The notes: a model not told the origin generated them from the letters alone. Shown: positions 17,301-25,699, counted from the stretch's first letter. The stretch is DNA of 28,792 nt from JBDSZL01 sp039925145 (GCA_039925145.1 JBDSZL010000023.1:1-28792), one strand, 5' to 3'. Translations and numbers: made by a program.

Positions 17301-18524
17301 ATGACTTTTTTACTCATACGTCGGCGTGCGACGCTGTCGATGGGAGCGCTGACGGTGTGTCTGTCGAGCACCCTCGCCGGTTCGCCTCAAGCGCCACCCG
17401 CGCCGCAGACACCGGCCGCACCTGCGGCACCCGCCGCGCCACGAACGCCGACCTCTGTCCTCGGTGCAACGCCGGCTCCTCAGGGCGTGCCTGCTCCTGG
17501 CGCGGTCACCGACAAGCCCTACGCCCCCCAGCCGATTCTCTCCGGCGGCATCGTCGTCCCAATCTTCCCGGCAGGCTCTCCGTATCTGAAAGCGGATCGC
17601 GTCAAGGAAGCGGAGGTCTACAACATGACGGGCGGCGTGCCCGGCCGTATCGGGAGCATCGTCAACATCCACAACCCGTCCATTGAAGTTCATCGGGTGC
17701 CGGCCAGCATGAACACCGGGGTGGCGATGATCGTGGTCGCCGGTGGTGGTCACACCACGCTCAACGTCGGGTCGGAAGGCTCTGACTTCGTGCCCTTCTT
17801 CTACAACTACGGCATCAACACGATCATCCTGAGAAACCGGCTGCGGCGCGACGGCTACAACCCCCAGACCGACGCGGTCTACGACATGCAGCAGGCCATC
17901 AAGGTGGTTCGGGCCTACGCCGAAGACTGGGGGATCGATCCGAAGAAGATCGGCGCGATTGGTTTCTCGGCCGGTGCGGAGCTCACGGCTCCTGCGGCGA
18001 TCAAATACGCCGAGTTCGACAAGACGAACGACGTGCCCGGCAACCCCCTGGCGAAGGTCAGCTCACGCCCCGATTTCGTTGGACTGATCTATCCGGGCCC
18101 GACGCCCTTCCGCAATGGCGCCGAGGTGCCGATTCCAGACGACGCGCCGCCGACGTTCATTACGTGTGCCGGTGTCGACGATGCGGGCCATGCGGTGTGG
18201 GCGGATGAGTATTTTGCCGCCTTCCTGCGCGCGCGCGTCCCGAACCTCGAGATGCACATCTACGGCAACGGCCGGCACCCCGGAGACCCGCTCCCTGGAG
18301 GCGGCAGCATGTCCGGAGGTCTGACGGACCGCAACGGGATCCCGTTTGGAACCTGGCAGGACCGATTCGTCGATTGGTTCCGCGATCTGGGCTTCATGGG
18401 CAAGCCGGGGGTGGAGACCAAGGCGGCTCGTGACGTGGCGACGCGCGTCGCCAATCCTCCGCGTGGACGAGGACAGGGTGGCCGCGGCGCGCCAGCCGGG
18501 GCTCCGGCTGGCCGCGGCAACTAG
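17301..18524 (+). CDS. Secreted alpha/beta hydrolase (esterase-like)
   Basis: Translation from the ATG at 17301, with GAGGA at 17290-17294, gives 407 residues with a signal peptide (two Arg, then a hydrophobic run to about residue 27). A Pro/Ala linker to about residue 70 follows. The hydrolase domain has the oxyanion strand MIVVAGGGH, the nucleophile elbow IGFSAGAE (Ser223), the acid strand TCAGVDDAGH (Asp293 or Asp294) and the catalytic His326 in GNGRHPGD. This order matches acetyl-xylan-esterase/BD-FAE-like esterases of the alpha/beta hydrolase superfamily. The C-terminus is a Gly/Arg/Ala-rich tail. Carbohydrate ester cleavage outside the cytoplasm is likely but unproven. The open frame extends upstream to 17223, but that start would bury the signal peptide. 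Confidence 0.88.
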   Translation: MTFLLIRRRATLSMGALTVCLSSTLAGSPQAPPAPQTPAAPAAPAAPRTPTSVLGATPAPQGVPAPGAVTDKPYAPQPILSGGIVVPIFPAGSPYLKADRVKEAEVYNMTGGVPGRIGSIVNIHNPSIEVHRVPASMNTGVAMIVVAGGGHTTLNVGSEGSDFVPFFYNYGINTIILRNRLRRDGYNPQTDAVYDMQQAIKVVRAYAEDWGIDPKKIGAIGFSAGAELTAPAAIKYAEFDKTNDVPGNPLAKVSSRPDFVGLIYPGPTPFRNGAEVPIPDDAPPTFITCAGVDDAGHAVWADEYFAAFLRARVPNLEMHIYGNGRHPGDPLPGGGSMSGGLTDRNGIPFGTWQDRFVDWFRDLGFMGKPGVETKAARDVATRVANPPRGRGQGGRGAPAGAPAGRGN

Positions 18525-18542
18525 CGGCCGCTCAGAAACGGC

Positions 18543-18579
18543 ACCGGGGTTCGCGTCGCTGACGTGACGCGAACCCGGT
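18543..18579. terminator. Long hairpin between convergent genes, putative bidirectional terminator
   Basis: Arms ACCGGGGTTCGCGTC (18543-18557) and GACGCGAACCCGGT (18566-18579) pair over 14 base pairs with one bulged G and an eight-base loop. The hairpin begins 18 bases after the hydrolase stop and faces the minus-strand remnant. There is no T-tract on either side. Position and strength suggest a terminator or RNA-end stabiliser. Confidence 0.5.
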
Positions 18580-18598
18580 GTCCTGCTTCCTGCGGCCG

Positions 18599-18862
18599 TT
18601 ACTTTCTGCCGCGCTTGTTCATCCCGTCCTTTGCTGGCGTTGGCGTCGGCTTCCCCTTGGGTTCCTTGGTCGCGCCCGTTCGCGACTCCGACATCAACTC
18701 GCGCGCAATCTGCGTGAGCAGGTTGTCGGCAATCTCCTCTTCGGCCAGCGTCATGCTCAGCATCTCCGAAGCCCGCGGCAGGCCCGCCTGGCCGGCGAGC
18801 GTCCGCGCGGTGCCAGATTGTCTGGTGGACGCCGATCTGGGGAGAGGCCCGCGCGAAGCGGC
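18599..18862 (-). pseudogene. Truncated YciE/DUF892 ferritin-like tail
   Basis: On the minus strand an 88-codon open stretch between TGA (18863-18865) and TAA (18599-18601) has no usable start near its beginning. Its second half reads like the last helix of a DUF892/YciE ferritin-like protein, TLAEEEIADNLLTQIARELM, after a short Gly-containing turn. It ends in a Lys/Pro/Thr-rich tail. The first coding two-thirds of such a protein is absent: the caspase gene occupies that space, and no other frame restores it. I read it as the 3' remnant of a deleted gene. An internal ATG at 18763 would give only a 54-residue peptide. Family assignment rests on one helix and is tentative. Confidence 0.45.
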
Positions 18863-18892
18863 TCACCTGATCGCGTTCTGCTGTGACACGTG

Positions 18893-19792
18893 TCAGACCT
18901 TGAACGGACTCTGCTCGACGAATGCGCCCGCGGGCCCCACCGTGAAGAGGTTCGGCGTCTGGGTGGCTTCCATGCCGGCTTTGATGGCGGCGTGGAACGT
19001 CGCGTAGTTGCCCTTGAACGTCCCGTGTTTCCACACGCGGAGCAACTGCTCGGTGAAGGCGCCATTGTGGTCGCCATCCATCGAGGTCTGGTTGTCCTGA
19101 CAACCGGAGATCAGGAGCACCGCGGCCTTGCACTGCTTTGCGATCGATGTGAGCCGTGGCCGCACCGCGAGCGATGCGAGGGCGGCATCGGGATCGGTCG
19201 GCGTCCGCGCTCCTGCGGAGGCTGCCACCTCGCGCTGGAGCTTGTCGTAGAAGGCCTGATGCTCCCGGTACGTGCGCATCGCGACCGACGGGGGCATCAT
19301 CTTCGAACGGCCGACCGCGCGGCCGCTGATCTCCGGCATCCGATCGCGCGTCACCGAGCCGCTGTGACAGCTGTCCGACAGCACGAGCACGCGCACGCCT
19401 TCGGCGAAACGGCTCAACTCCAGGTACACCTCGTCGTCGATGAGCTCGCCGTCGTAGAGACACCACGTCTCATCCTTCTTGTCGTCTTCCTCGCCGCTCA
19501 CGTCGGGCACCTGGCCGCCATGTCCGGAGTAGCTCGCGAAGAACATGTCGCCCGCGCGCAGTGTCTTGGCGGCGGCGCGCACGGCCGCGAGCACTTTGGC
19601 CCGCGTGGCCTGGCGGGTAAGCAGCACCGTCGGCTTCATGCCTTGCGTCTTCGCGATGGCGGCCATGTCCTTTGCGTCGAACTCGCACGCGGCAAGCTCA
19701 CCGCTCCAGCCACCGTAGGCCGCCGGACTGACGGAATTCAAGCCGAGGTGCAACGACAGCGCGCGCGGGGTCTGACGAAGGGACTTGGCCAT
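18893..19792 (-). CDS. Metacaspase-like caspase family peptidase (C14)
   Basis: The ATG at 19792 is preceded by GAGGAG six bases upstream and gives 299 residues; the open frame goes back to 19960, but that segment would cross the next promoter. The domain starts with a strand and ELAACEFDAKDM, then FFASYSGHGGQ with catalytic His91 and VLVLSDSCHSGS with catalytic Cys142. The region ETWCLYDGELIDDE resembles the acidic segment of metacaspases. ISGCQDNQTSMD, further on, is the p10-like segment that usually reads out a basic P1 residue. There is no signal peptide or extra domain. A cytoplasmic Arg/Lys-specific protease is likely. It is divergently arranged with the CHAT giant across 75 bases, suggesting shared regulation. 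It ends next to the ferritin-like remnant. Confidence 0.93.
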   Translation of the reverse strand: MAKSLRQTPRALSLHLGLNSVSPAAYGGWSGELAACEFDAKDMAAIAKTQGMKPTVLLTRQATRAKVLAAVRAAAKTLRAGDMFFASYSGHGGQVPDVSGEEDDKKDETWCLYDGELIDDEVYLELSRFAEGVRVLVLSDSCHSGSVTRDRMPEISGRAVGRSKMMPPSVAMRTYREHQAFYDKLQREVAASAGARTPTDPDAALASLAVRPRLTSIAKQCKAAVLLISGCQDNQTSMDGDHNGAFTEQLLRVWKHGTFKGNYATFHAAIKAGMEATQTPNLFTVGPAGAFVEQSPFKV

Positions 19793-19867
19793 GGGCGTCT
19801 CCTCAAAAGGTGAGCATCCGGGAGCGCCCGCATAATAGCGCACCGGAGACGCGGCAGCGGGCGCATA
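19793..19867. promoter_or_regulatory. Shared divergent promoter gap with repeated CGCATAAT element
   Basis: The 75 bases between the caspase and CHAT genes carry CGCATAAT twice in the same direction (19829-19836 and 19862-19869), 33 bases apart, in an otherwise GC-rich setting. Facing right, CATAAT could be a -10 for the CHAT gene. Facing left, TATTAT (19832-19837) could be a -10 for the caspase gene. The right copy overlaps the ATG at 19868, so if it is a promoter element the CHAT gene would start at 19889 or 19895. No convincing -35 is seen for either direction. Confidence 0.35.
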
Positions 19868-22800
19868 ATGACGGCCCTGAGACACCGCATGCCAATGAAG
19901 CCGATCACGTTCGTCGTGTCCGGTCAGGACATTTCTTCCACGCCCGGCGCGAACCGGCACCCCGCGTCGACAGGACTTCGAGGCGCGGGCGCCAGTCCCG
20001 GCGATCGAGATGCGACACCCGACGCGGCATTTTCAGCCGCGCAGGTGAAGCAGTCAGTCCGGGTCGGCGCGTCGCGGGGCGCTGGCGTGCCGGCCGTGCG
20101 CATGGCCGCCGTGCCGGGCAACGATGTGGTCGTGCTGCACCTGTCGAACGGGCCGTCGTTGTTCCTGCATCCCGTGACTGCGGCGGAGTTGATTGGCGCG
20201 CAGAACGGCAGCCAGTCATCCACTCGTGGCGCGATGTCTATGTCCGACGCCTCGACGGGGGCCATCGAGATTCCTGCGCAACTGAGCTGGCGTGGCCTCG
20301 AGCCTGACCGATCGCGGGGGGGCGCCCGTGGTCTGGGCGACGTCCTGCTGACGGGCGTGGACATCCTGACTGGGCTCGTCACGGGTCCCATCGCCGATCG
20401 CGTCGTCGCCCGTGTCGTCGATCGCTTCGATGGTCGAGTGGACGACAAGGTATACCCGCTGTCAGCCGAGACACTGACGCCGCTCCAGGGAACCGCGCCG
20501 CGGCCAATGAGACCAGCCGCCGATGGGCACCCGCTTCTCGTGCTCCTGCATGGGACGTTCTCGGACACGAGTGGCACCTTCTCCAAGCTGTGGACGCACC
20601 ATCCGCAGCGGGTGCGCCGCCTGTTCGAGTGCTACGACAACCGGGTGTACGCGCTCGATCACCCGACGCTGGCCGTCAGCCCGGTCGCCAACGCACTGAC
20701 GCTCGCCGAGGCCTTGCCCAGCCAGGCCAACCTTCACCTGCTCACGCATTCGCGTGGAGGATTGGTGGCCGAGATCCTGGCGTCCGTGTGCGCGCAGCCG
20801 GATGGCGACCATGGTGCACTCCTCGATCGTCTTGACGCGTCGGAACGCCACTCGTTCGAGGCGCTCACGCGCATCGTGGCGCGCAAACGCATACGGGTTG
20901 GTCGTGTCGCTCGCGTCGGCTGCCCGGCGCGCGGCACGCTCCTGGCCTCGAAGCGCCTCGACGCCTATCTCTCCGTCGTGAAGTGGACACTCGCGCTCGC
21001 CGGCGTGCCAGTCGTCGCGGCGCTCGTGGACGTGCTCGCCGCTGTGGCCCGCGAGCGAACCGATCCCGCGAAGCTGCCCGGGTTGGCCGCGCAGATGCCA
21101 GGCAGCCCGTGGATCGATTGGCTGCACGCGCCGGGCGCGCCGATTGCGGGCGAGCTGCGCGCCATCGCCGGCGACGTCGCTGGCGACTCGGTGAAGTCGT
21201 GGCTGAAGACGCTGCTGGCCGACGCCTTCTTCGCGACCGACAGTGACATGGTCGTGCAGACGCGATCGATGTACGGCGGCCGCGCACGTTCGTCGGGCGG
21301 CACCTTCCTGTTCGACCAGGGCGGTGCCGTTTCGCACTTCAACTACTTTCACAACGAGCGCACCGCCACCGCCATCGTCGACGCACTAGTGCAGGATCGG
21401 CCAGCCGGATTTCGCCCCATTGGGCCCCTCTCGTGGGCGGGGCAGTCGGCCGAGGGGCTTCGCGCGCGAGTCGAGACGCCGCGCGTCGAAGACACGTCAG
21501 TCTCGAAGCGCCTCAAGCCGGTCGTGTTCCTCGTGCCCGCACTGGGCGCAAGCACTCTCAGTCGTGCGGGGCACCGTGTGTGGCCGGGGGCCAGTGGCGC
21601 CGAAGATCTCGAACACCTCGATCAGGGCCGCGGGTCCAAGGGCGTCCAGCCCGACGGCCTGATCGCCGGGTACTACGATGCGCTCGTGCGGGCGCTCTCT
21701 GCGTCTCACGATGTCGTTCCGTTCGCGTATGACTGGCGGTTGCCGCTGGAAGATGGAGCATGCCGCCTCGCGGCCGACATCGAAACGGCACTCGAGCGCG
21801 CCAAGGGCAACCACCACCCCGTGCGGATCCTGGCGCACTCCACCGGAGGGTTGCTGGCGCGCACCCTGCAGCTGGAACGGCCCGCGACCTGGAAGCGGAT
21901 GATGAGCCATCCCGACGGCCGGTTCGTGATGTTGGGCACGCCGAACGCCGGATGGTGGACGCCCATGCTGCTGCTGTCGGGCGACGATGACCTTGGGGGG
22001 AGTGTGACGGCCCTTGCACCACCGCTCGGCGAGGCGCGTGTCCGTGCCCTGTTCGCCCGGTTTGGTGGAGTGCTGCAGACCCAAGCCGGATTGCTCGACG
22101 CCGCGATGGGGCTGGGCAGCACCGATCGATGGAAGCAGTTGGCCGCGGCCGACATCGCGGTGGGGCTCAACGGGTGGCACGACACACCCGAACAACGCAC
22201 ATCGCGCCAGTGGGGCGTCCCCACGCAGGCGACGCTCGATCGCGCCGTGGCGCTACGAAATCGCCTCGACCTGCAGCTCTCCTCGGGACAAGACACGTTC
22301 ACCAACCGCTGGACGGTTGTCGTGGGTGAGGCGCCGCTCACCGCCGACGGGTGCGAGCTCGACGACGACGGCGTGATGTATCGCTATCGGTCGAATGCCG
22401 GCGACGGACGCGTTACCTGGGACAGCGCCGCCATTGCCGGCGTGAGCACATGGAAAGTGGCGGCCGACCACGCGGGGCTCGCGACTCGGGAGGACGCGTT
22501 CGCGGCTTACGCGGAACTGCTCGAATCGGGTCGGACCACCCGGCTGCCTCTCCTGCCGGCCACACGTGGCCACGACGAAACGACCGCCGGGACATCCACT
22601 GTACGCCGTCGTCCATCCCGGTCGGCTCCGATTCAGATCACCGCCGACACCGGCTCGCTGCTGGGCACCGACGGTATTGGTTCGCTCGAACCGAATGCAG
22701 CCGGCACGGCGTTGCGCATCACCGTCGTCAACGGAGATCTCATGTTCGTGCGCGACCCGCTGATGATCGGGCACTACCGATCGATGCGACTCACGGGCAC

Positions 22801-25591
22801 CGAGCGTGTGATGAATCGCATTCTGGGGTCGGTGATGCAAGTGTCCCTCGAGGCCGGCCTTTATCCGGACGCGGCGGGCTCGCAGCAGGTCTTCATGAAC
22901 CCGACGGCGGATCCGGGCAATCCATGGCAGCTTCCGCGACCAGAGGCTGTGATCGTCGTCGGCCTCGGCGAAGAGGGCAAACTGCGCCCGGCCGACCTCG
23001 TTCATACCGTCTGCCAAGGCGTCCTCGCGTGGGCGCAACGGATGGGCGAGCAGCGGCAGGGCACGCCGGCCGTCATCGATCTGGCGGCGACGCTCATCGG
23101 CAGCGGTGGCTTGGGCATGAGTGCCGCGCAGGCGGCGCAGTCGATGGCGCAGGGCGTACGGCAGGCCAACGACCGCCTGAGTCAATCGACGGACCCGCGA
23201 CATGCGTGGCCGCGGGTGGGTCATCTGCAGCTCATCGAGCTGTATCTCGATCGCGCGACCGAAGCCTGGCGTGCGCTGCAGGTGCAGGCCACGTCGTCAC
23301 CGCGCGATTTCGAGGTCACGCCCATCGTGCGGCGGGGCGTGGGCGCGTTGCGGCGGCCTCTCGATTCCGGGTACCGCGGCGCCGAGTACGACTTCATCTC
23401 TGCAGTGTCGCAGGACGGCGAGCATGGCGACTGCGTCATCGCGTACTCGCTCGACACCAAGCGCGCACGGACCGAGGTTCGTGCCCAGGCGACGCAGGGC
23501 CCGTTGCTCCGGGAGCTCATTGCAGAGGCGTCTACGGATACCAACCGGGATCCGCAGATTGGCCGGACCCTGTTCGACCTCTTGATCCCGATCGAGATGG
23601 AGCCGTTCCTCGGTGGCACGAGCGATATGGTCATCGAGCTCGATCAGGGCACTGCTGGAATTCCCTGGGAACTGCTCGACACCGCGCCGCTCAGTCGTGG
23701 CGACCAGCGGCCCTGGGCGATTCGCAGCAAGCTGTTGCGCAAGCTGCGGACCACCGTCTTCCGCGCACAAGTGGTCGATGCCAGCGCGGACGCGGACGTC
23801 CTGGTGATCGGGGAGCCGGCGGCAGATCCCGAGTTGTACCCGCGGCTTCCGGGTGCGCGCCTCGAAGCGCGCGCCGTGGCCGCATGCCTCACCGAGCCCG
23901 GCGCGCTCGAGCCAGAACGCGTTCGTCTTCTCGTGGGGCCCGACAACGATGAGGAACCCGGACCGGGCGCTCGGGCGGTGATCAACACCCTGCTCGAGCG
24001 CGACTGGCGCATCGTGCACGTGGCCGGCCACGGCGAACCGCCGGAGCGGATCGGCCCCGTGCCGCGTCATGCCGGAGACCCGCCCCAACGCGACGGCGAT
24101 CCTCGCGGCGTCGTTCTGTCGAACGGCACGTTTCTCGGCCCACGTGAGATTCGGAACATGCGCACCGTGCCCGAGCTGGTCTTCGTGAACTGCTGTCACC
24201 TGGCCGCCCGCAACGTGGGGCAGATCCTCGCACCCCGCGATCGGGTGGAATTTGCGGCGGGGGTCGCCGATGAGCTCATCAAGATCGGCGTGCGCTGCGT
24301 TGTGGCCGCTGGTTGGGCGGTCGACGATGGGGCGGCCAGCGAGTTTGCCGGTGTGTTCTACAAGGCAATCGTCAAGGGGCACCGCTTCATCGATGCCGTG
24401 GCGGATGCACGCACGGCCGCGCTTGCGTGCGGAGGAAACACCTGGGGCGCGTATCAGTGTTACGGGGACCCCGATTGGACGTTCCGGCGATCGGGCGCCG
24501 ACGCGCAGCAGCCGACGACCGCGGTGGCAGACGAGTTTGCGGGCATCGCGTCGGCGCCGGCCCTGCGTGTTGCGCTCGATGCCATTGCGGTCCGCGCGCA
24601 GTATCGCGAGGACCAGCGAGGCGAGGAGGTGCGGGCCAAGCTGCGGCATCTCGACGCGCGATTCGGGTCCCAGTGGGGCAGGCTGGGCAAAGTGGCAGAG
24701 GCCTTTGGTCTGGCGTGGGCCGAGGTTGGCGACGCAGAGACCGCGATCGCGTGGTACGAGAAAGCCGTAGGCGCGCCGGACGGTGGCGCGTCCATGCGAG
24801 TGGCGGAGCAGTTGCTCAACCTGCAGGTTCGCACCGCGTTCGAGACGGCCGTCAGCGCCGGCGTGCATCAGGCATCTGCCGAGAAGACCCGCAAGGGGTC
24901 ATCCAGACCGCGTGGCGGGCGCGCGTCACGAGCGGGTGGGACGCGGTCGGAGCGCGATCTGCAGGCGGTGGTTCGAAAAGCGCGCGCTGCGATCGGCCGC
25001 GCGATGGCCACGTTTGAGCCCGTTGCGAACGCGCAGCCGTCGATGGAGCGCGAGAGCCTGCGTGGGTCGGCGTACAAGCGGCTGGCCATGATTGAGGCCA
25101 TGGCCGGGAGTCGCGCGGCCGAGGCGCGCGCGCTCGGGAAGATGCGCGAGCACTACGCGCGTGCCGAAGCCATTGGCGAAGAGTCAGCCGATGTGGACGC
25201 GTTCTATCCCGCCATGAACCGCATCGCCGCGGACCTGGCGATCAACGGGGGGCGACGCGGCTGGAGCGGGCCGCCTGCCAGCGATCTCGCGCGACTGCGC
25301 CAGCAGTTGACCGCCCGCGCACAGCAGGAGCCCGACTTCTGGAGCATCGTGGGCCTGACCGAGCTCGCGGTGTACGAGAGTGCGGCCCGGCGCACGCTGC
25401 ACGCTGACCGGAACGCGATCGAGCGCGCGTATAAGGACGTGCAGTCGCGGGTCAGCACCCCCGGTAAATGGGCCTCGGTCTACGACACGGCGTCGTTCGT
25501 GCTCGGGCGCTACGCGACGCGTGCCACCGGCCGCGAGCACGACGCCGCTTTGGCACTGCTGCAGACCCTAAGGACGTTGACCGGAAAGTAA
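19868..25591 (+). CDS. Giant hydrolase-hydrolase-CHAT fusion protein (1907 residues)
   Basis: Residues 1-200 look disordered. Residues about 220-510 form an alpha/beta hydrolase: VLLHGTF, elbow LLTHSRGG (Ser295), Asp458 or Asp460 and His490. Residues about 548-850 form a second, LCAT/PGAP1-like hydrolase with elbow ILAHSTGG (Ser658). Residues about 949-1080 hold a strand-rich linker domain (TVVNGDLMFVRDPLMIGHY, VIVVGLGEEGKL) that I recall beside CHAT domains. A CHAT peptidase domain spans about 1230-1545, with His1388 in VHVAGHGEP and Cys1443 in FVNCCHLA, and ends in YGDPDWTFR. The rest is helical and repeat-like, resembling TRAFs/TPR tails. No membrane or signal segment is present. The start is uncertain: ATG at 19868, 19889 or 19895, none with a ribosome site. 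A likely role is regulated proteolysis plus lipid or ester hydrolysis in stress or phage defence (inference). Confidence 0.93.
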   Translation: MTALRHRMPMKPITFVVSGQDISSTPGANRHPASTGLRGAGASPGDRDATPDAAFSAAQVKQSVRVGASRGAGVPAVRMAAVPGNDVVVLHLSNGPSLFLHPVTAAELIGAQNGSQSSTRGAMSMSDASTGAIEIPAQLSWRGLEPDRSRGGARGLGDVLLTGVDILTGLVTGPIADRVVARVVDRFDGRVDDKVYPLSAETLTPLQGTAPRPMRPAADGHPLLVLLHGTFSDTSGTFSKLWTHHPQRVRRLFECYDNRVYALDHPTLAVSPVANALTLAEALPSQANLHLLTHSRGGLVAEILASVCAQPDGDHGALLDRLDASERHSFEALTRIVARKRIRVGRVARVGCPARGTLLASKRLDAYLSVVKWTLALAGVPVVAALVDVLAAVARERTDPAKLPGLAAQMPGSPWIDWLHAPGAPIAGELRAIAGDVAGDSVKSWLKTLLADAFFATDSDMVVQTRSMYGGRARSSGGTFLFDQGGAVSHFNYFHNERTATAIVDALVQDRPAGFRPIGPLSWAGQSAEGLRARVETPRVEDTSVSKRLKPVVFLVPALGASTLSRAGHRVWPGASGAEDLEHLDQGRGSKGVQPDGLIAGYYDALVRALSASHDVVPFAYDWRLPLEDGACRLAADIETALERAKGNHHPVRILAHSTGGLLARTLQLERPATWKRMMSHPDGRFVMLGTPNAGWWTPMLLLSGDDDLGGSVTALAPPLGEARVRALFARFGGVLQTQAGLLDAAMGLGSTDRWKQLAAADIAVGLNGWHDTPEQRTSRQWGVPTQATLDRAVALRNRLDLQLSSGQDTFTNRWTVVVGEAPLTADGCELDDDGVMYRYRSNAGDGRVTWDSAAIAGVSTWKVAADHAGLATREDAFAAYAELLESGRTTRLPLLPATRGHDETTAGTSTVRRRPSRSAPIQITADTGSLLGTDGIGSLEPNAAGTALRITVVNGDLMFVRDPLMIGHYRSMRLTGTERVMNRILGSVMQVSLEAGLYPDAAGSQQVFMNPTADPGNPWQLPRPEAVIVVGLGEEGKLRPADLVHTVCQGVLAWAQRMGEQRQGTPAVIDLAATLIGSGGLGMSAAQAAQSMAQGVRQANDRLSQSTDPRHAWPRVGHLQLIELYLDRATEAWRALQVQATSSPRDFEVTPIVRRGVGALRRPLDSGYRGAEYDFISAVSQDGEHGDCVIAYSLDTKRARTEVRAQATQGPLLRELIAEASTDTNRDPQIGRTLFDLLIPIEMEPFLGGTSDMVIELDQGTAGIPWELLDTAPLSRGDQRPWAIRSKLLRKLRTTVFRAQVVDASADADVLVIGEPAADPELYPRLPGARLEARAVAACLTEPGALEPERVRLLVGPDNDEEPGPGARAVINTLLERDWRIVHVAGHGEPPERIGPVPRHAGDPPQRDGDPRGVVLSNGTFLGPREIRNMRTVPELVFVNCCHLAARNVGQILAPRDRVEFAAGVADELIKIGVRCVVAAGWAVDDGAASEFAGVFYKAIVKGHRFIDAVADARTAALACGGNTWGAYQCYGDPDWTFRRSGADAQQPTTAVADEFAGIASAPALRVALDAIAVRAQYREDQRGEEVRAKLRHLDARFGSQWGRLGKVAEAFGLAWAEVGDAETAIAWYEKAVGAPDGGASMRVAEQLLNLQVRTAFETAVSAGVHQASAEKTRKGSSRPRGGRASRAGGTRSERDLQAVVRKARAAIGRAMATFEPVANAQPSMERESLRGSAYKRLAMIEAMAGSRAAEARALGKMREHYARAEAIGEESADVDAFYPAMNRIAADLAINGGRRGWSGPPASDLARLRQQLTARAQQEPDFWSIVGLTELAVYESAARRTLHADRNAIERAYKDVQSRVSTPGKWASVYDTASFVLGRYATRATGREHDAALALLQTLRTLTGK

Positions 25592-25623
25592 GCGAGACGG
25601 TCGCAGCCCCCCACAAGCGGTGC

Positions 25624-25643
25624 CCCCGTCGAGCGTGTCGGGG
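25624..25643 (+). terminator. Weak hairpin downstream of the CHAT gene
   Basis: CCCCG (25624-25628) pairs with CGGGG (25639-25643) around a ten-base loop, 33 bases after the CHAT stop and upstream of the GntR promoter. There is no T-tract. It may slow or end transcription from the giant gene, but the signal is slight. Confidence 0.2.
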
Positions 25644-25663
25644 CCAACGTCTGCATCTCACCC

Positions 25664-25692
25664 TTGCGTCATAGCTGTACTATCTGTAATAG
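25664..25692 (+). promoter_or_regulatory. Predicted promoter of the GntR-ABC operon
   Basis: TTGCGT at 25664-25669 and TAATAG at 25687-25692 are separated by exactly 17 bases. The predicted transcript start is 25698-25700, on or next to the GTG at 25700, giving a leaderless message. The stretch is AT-rich compared with everything around it. The GntR operator covers the spacer and the -10. Confidence 0.5.
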
Positions 25693-25696
25693 TACA
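25676..25696. promoter_or_regulatory. Palindromic operator of the GntR/YtrA-type regulator
   Basis: TGTACTAT (25676-25683) and ATAGTACA (25689-25696) form a perfect inverted repeat with a five-base centre. The GTAC-containing arms resemble operators described for YtrA-subfamily GntR repressors. It overlaps the predicted -10 and lies just before the regulator's own gene, so autorepression by steric block is the natural reading. Confidence 0.65.
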
Positions 25697-25699
25697 CGC

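Noticed and set aside
18063..19466. 467-codon minus-strand open frame spanning the hydrolase and caspase genes
   Set aside because: It crosses two real genes, the convergent gap hairpin and the ferritin-like remnant; its composition is Arg-rich and no motif is visible.
22351..23952. 533-codon plus-strand open frame inside the CHAT giant
   Set aside because: It is an alternate frame of the giant, rich in Arg and Gly with no domain, while the main frame carries clear motifs throughout.
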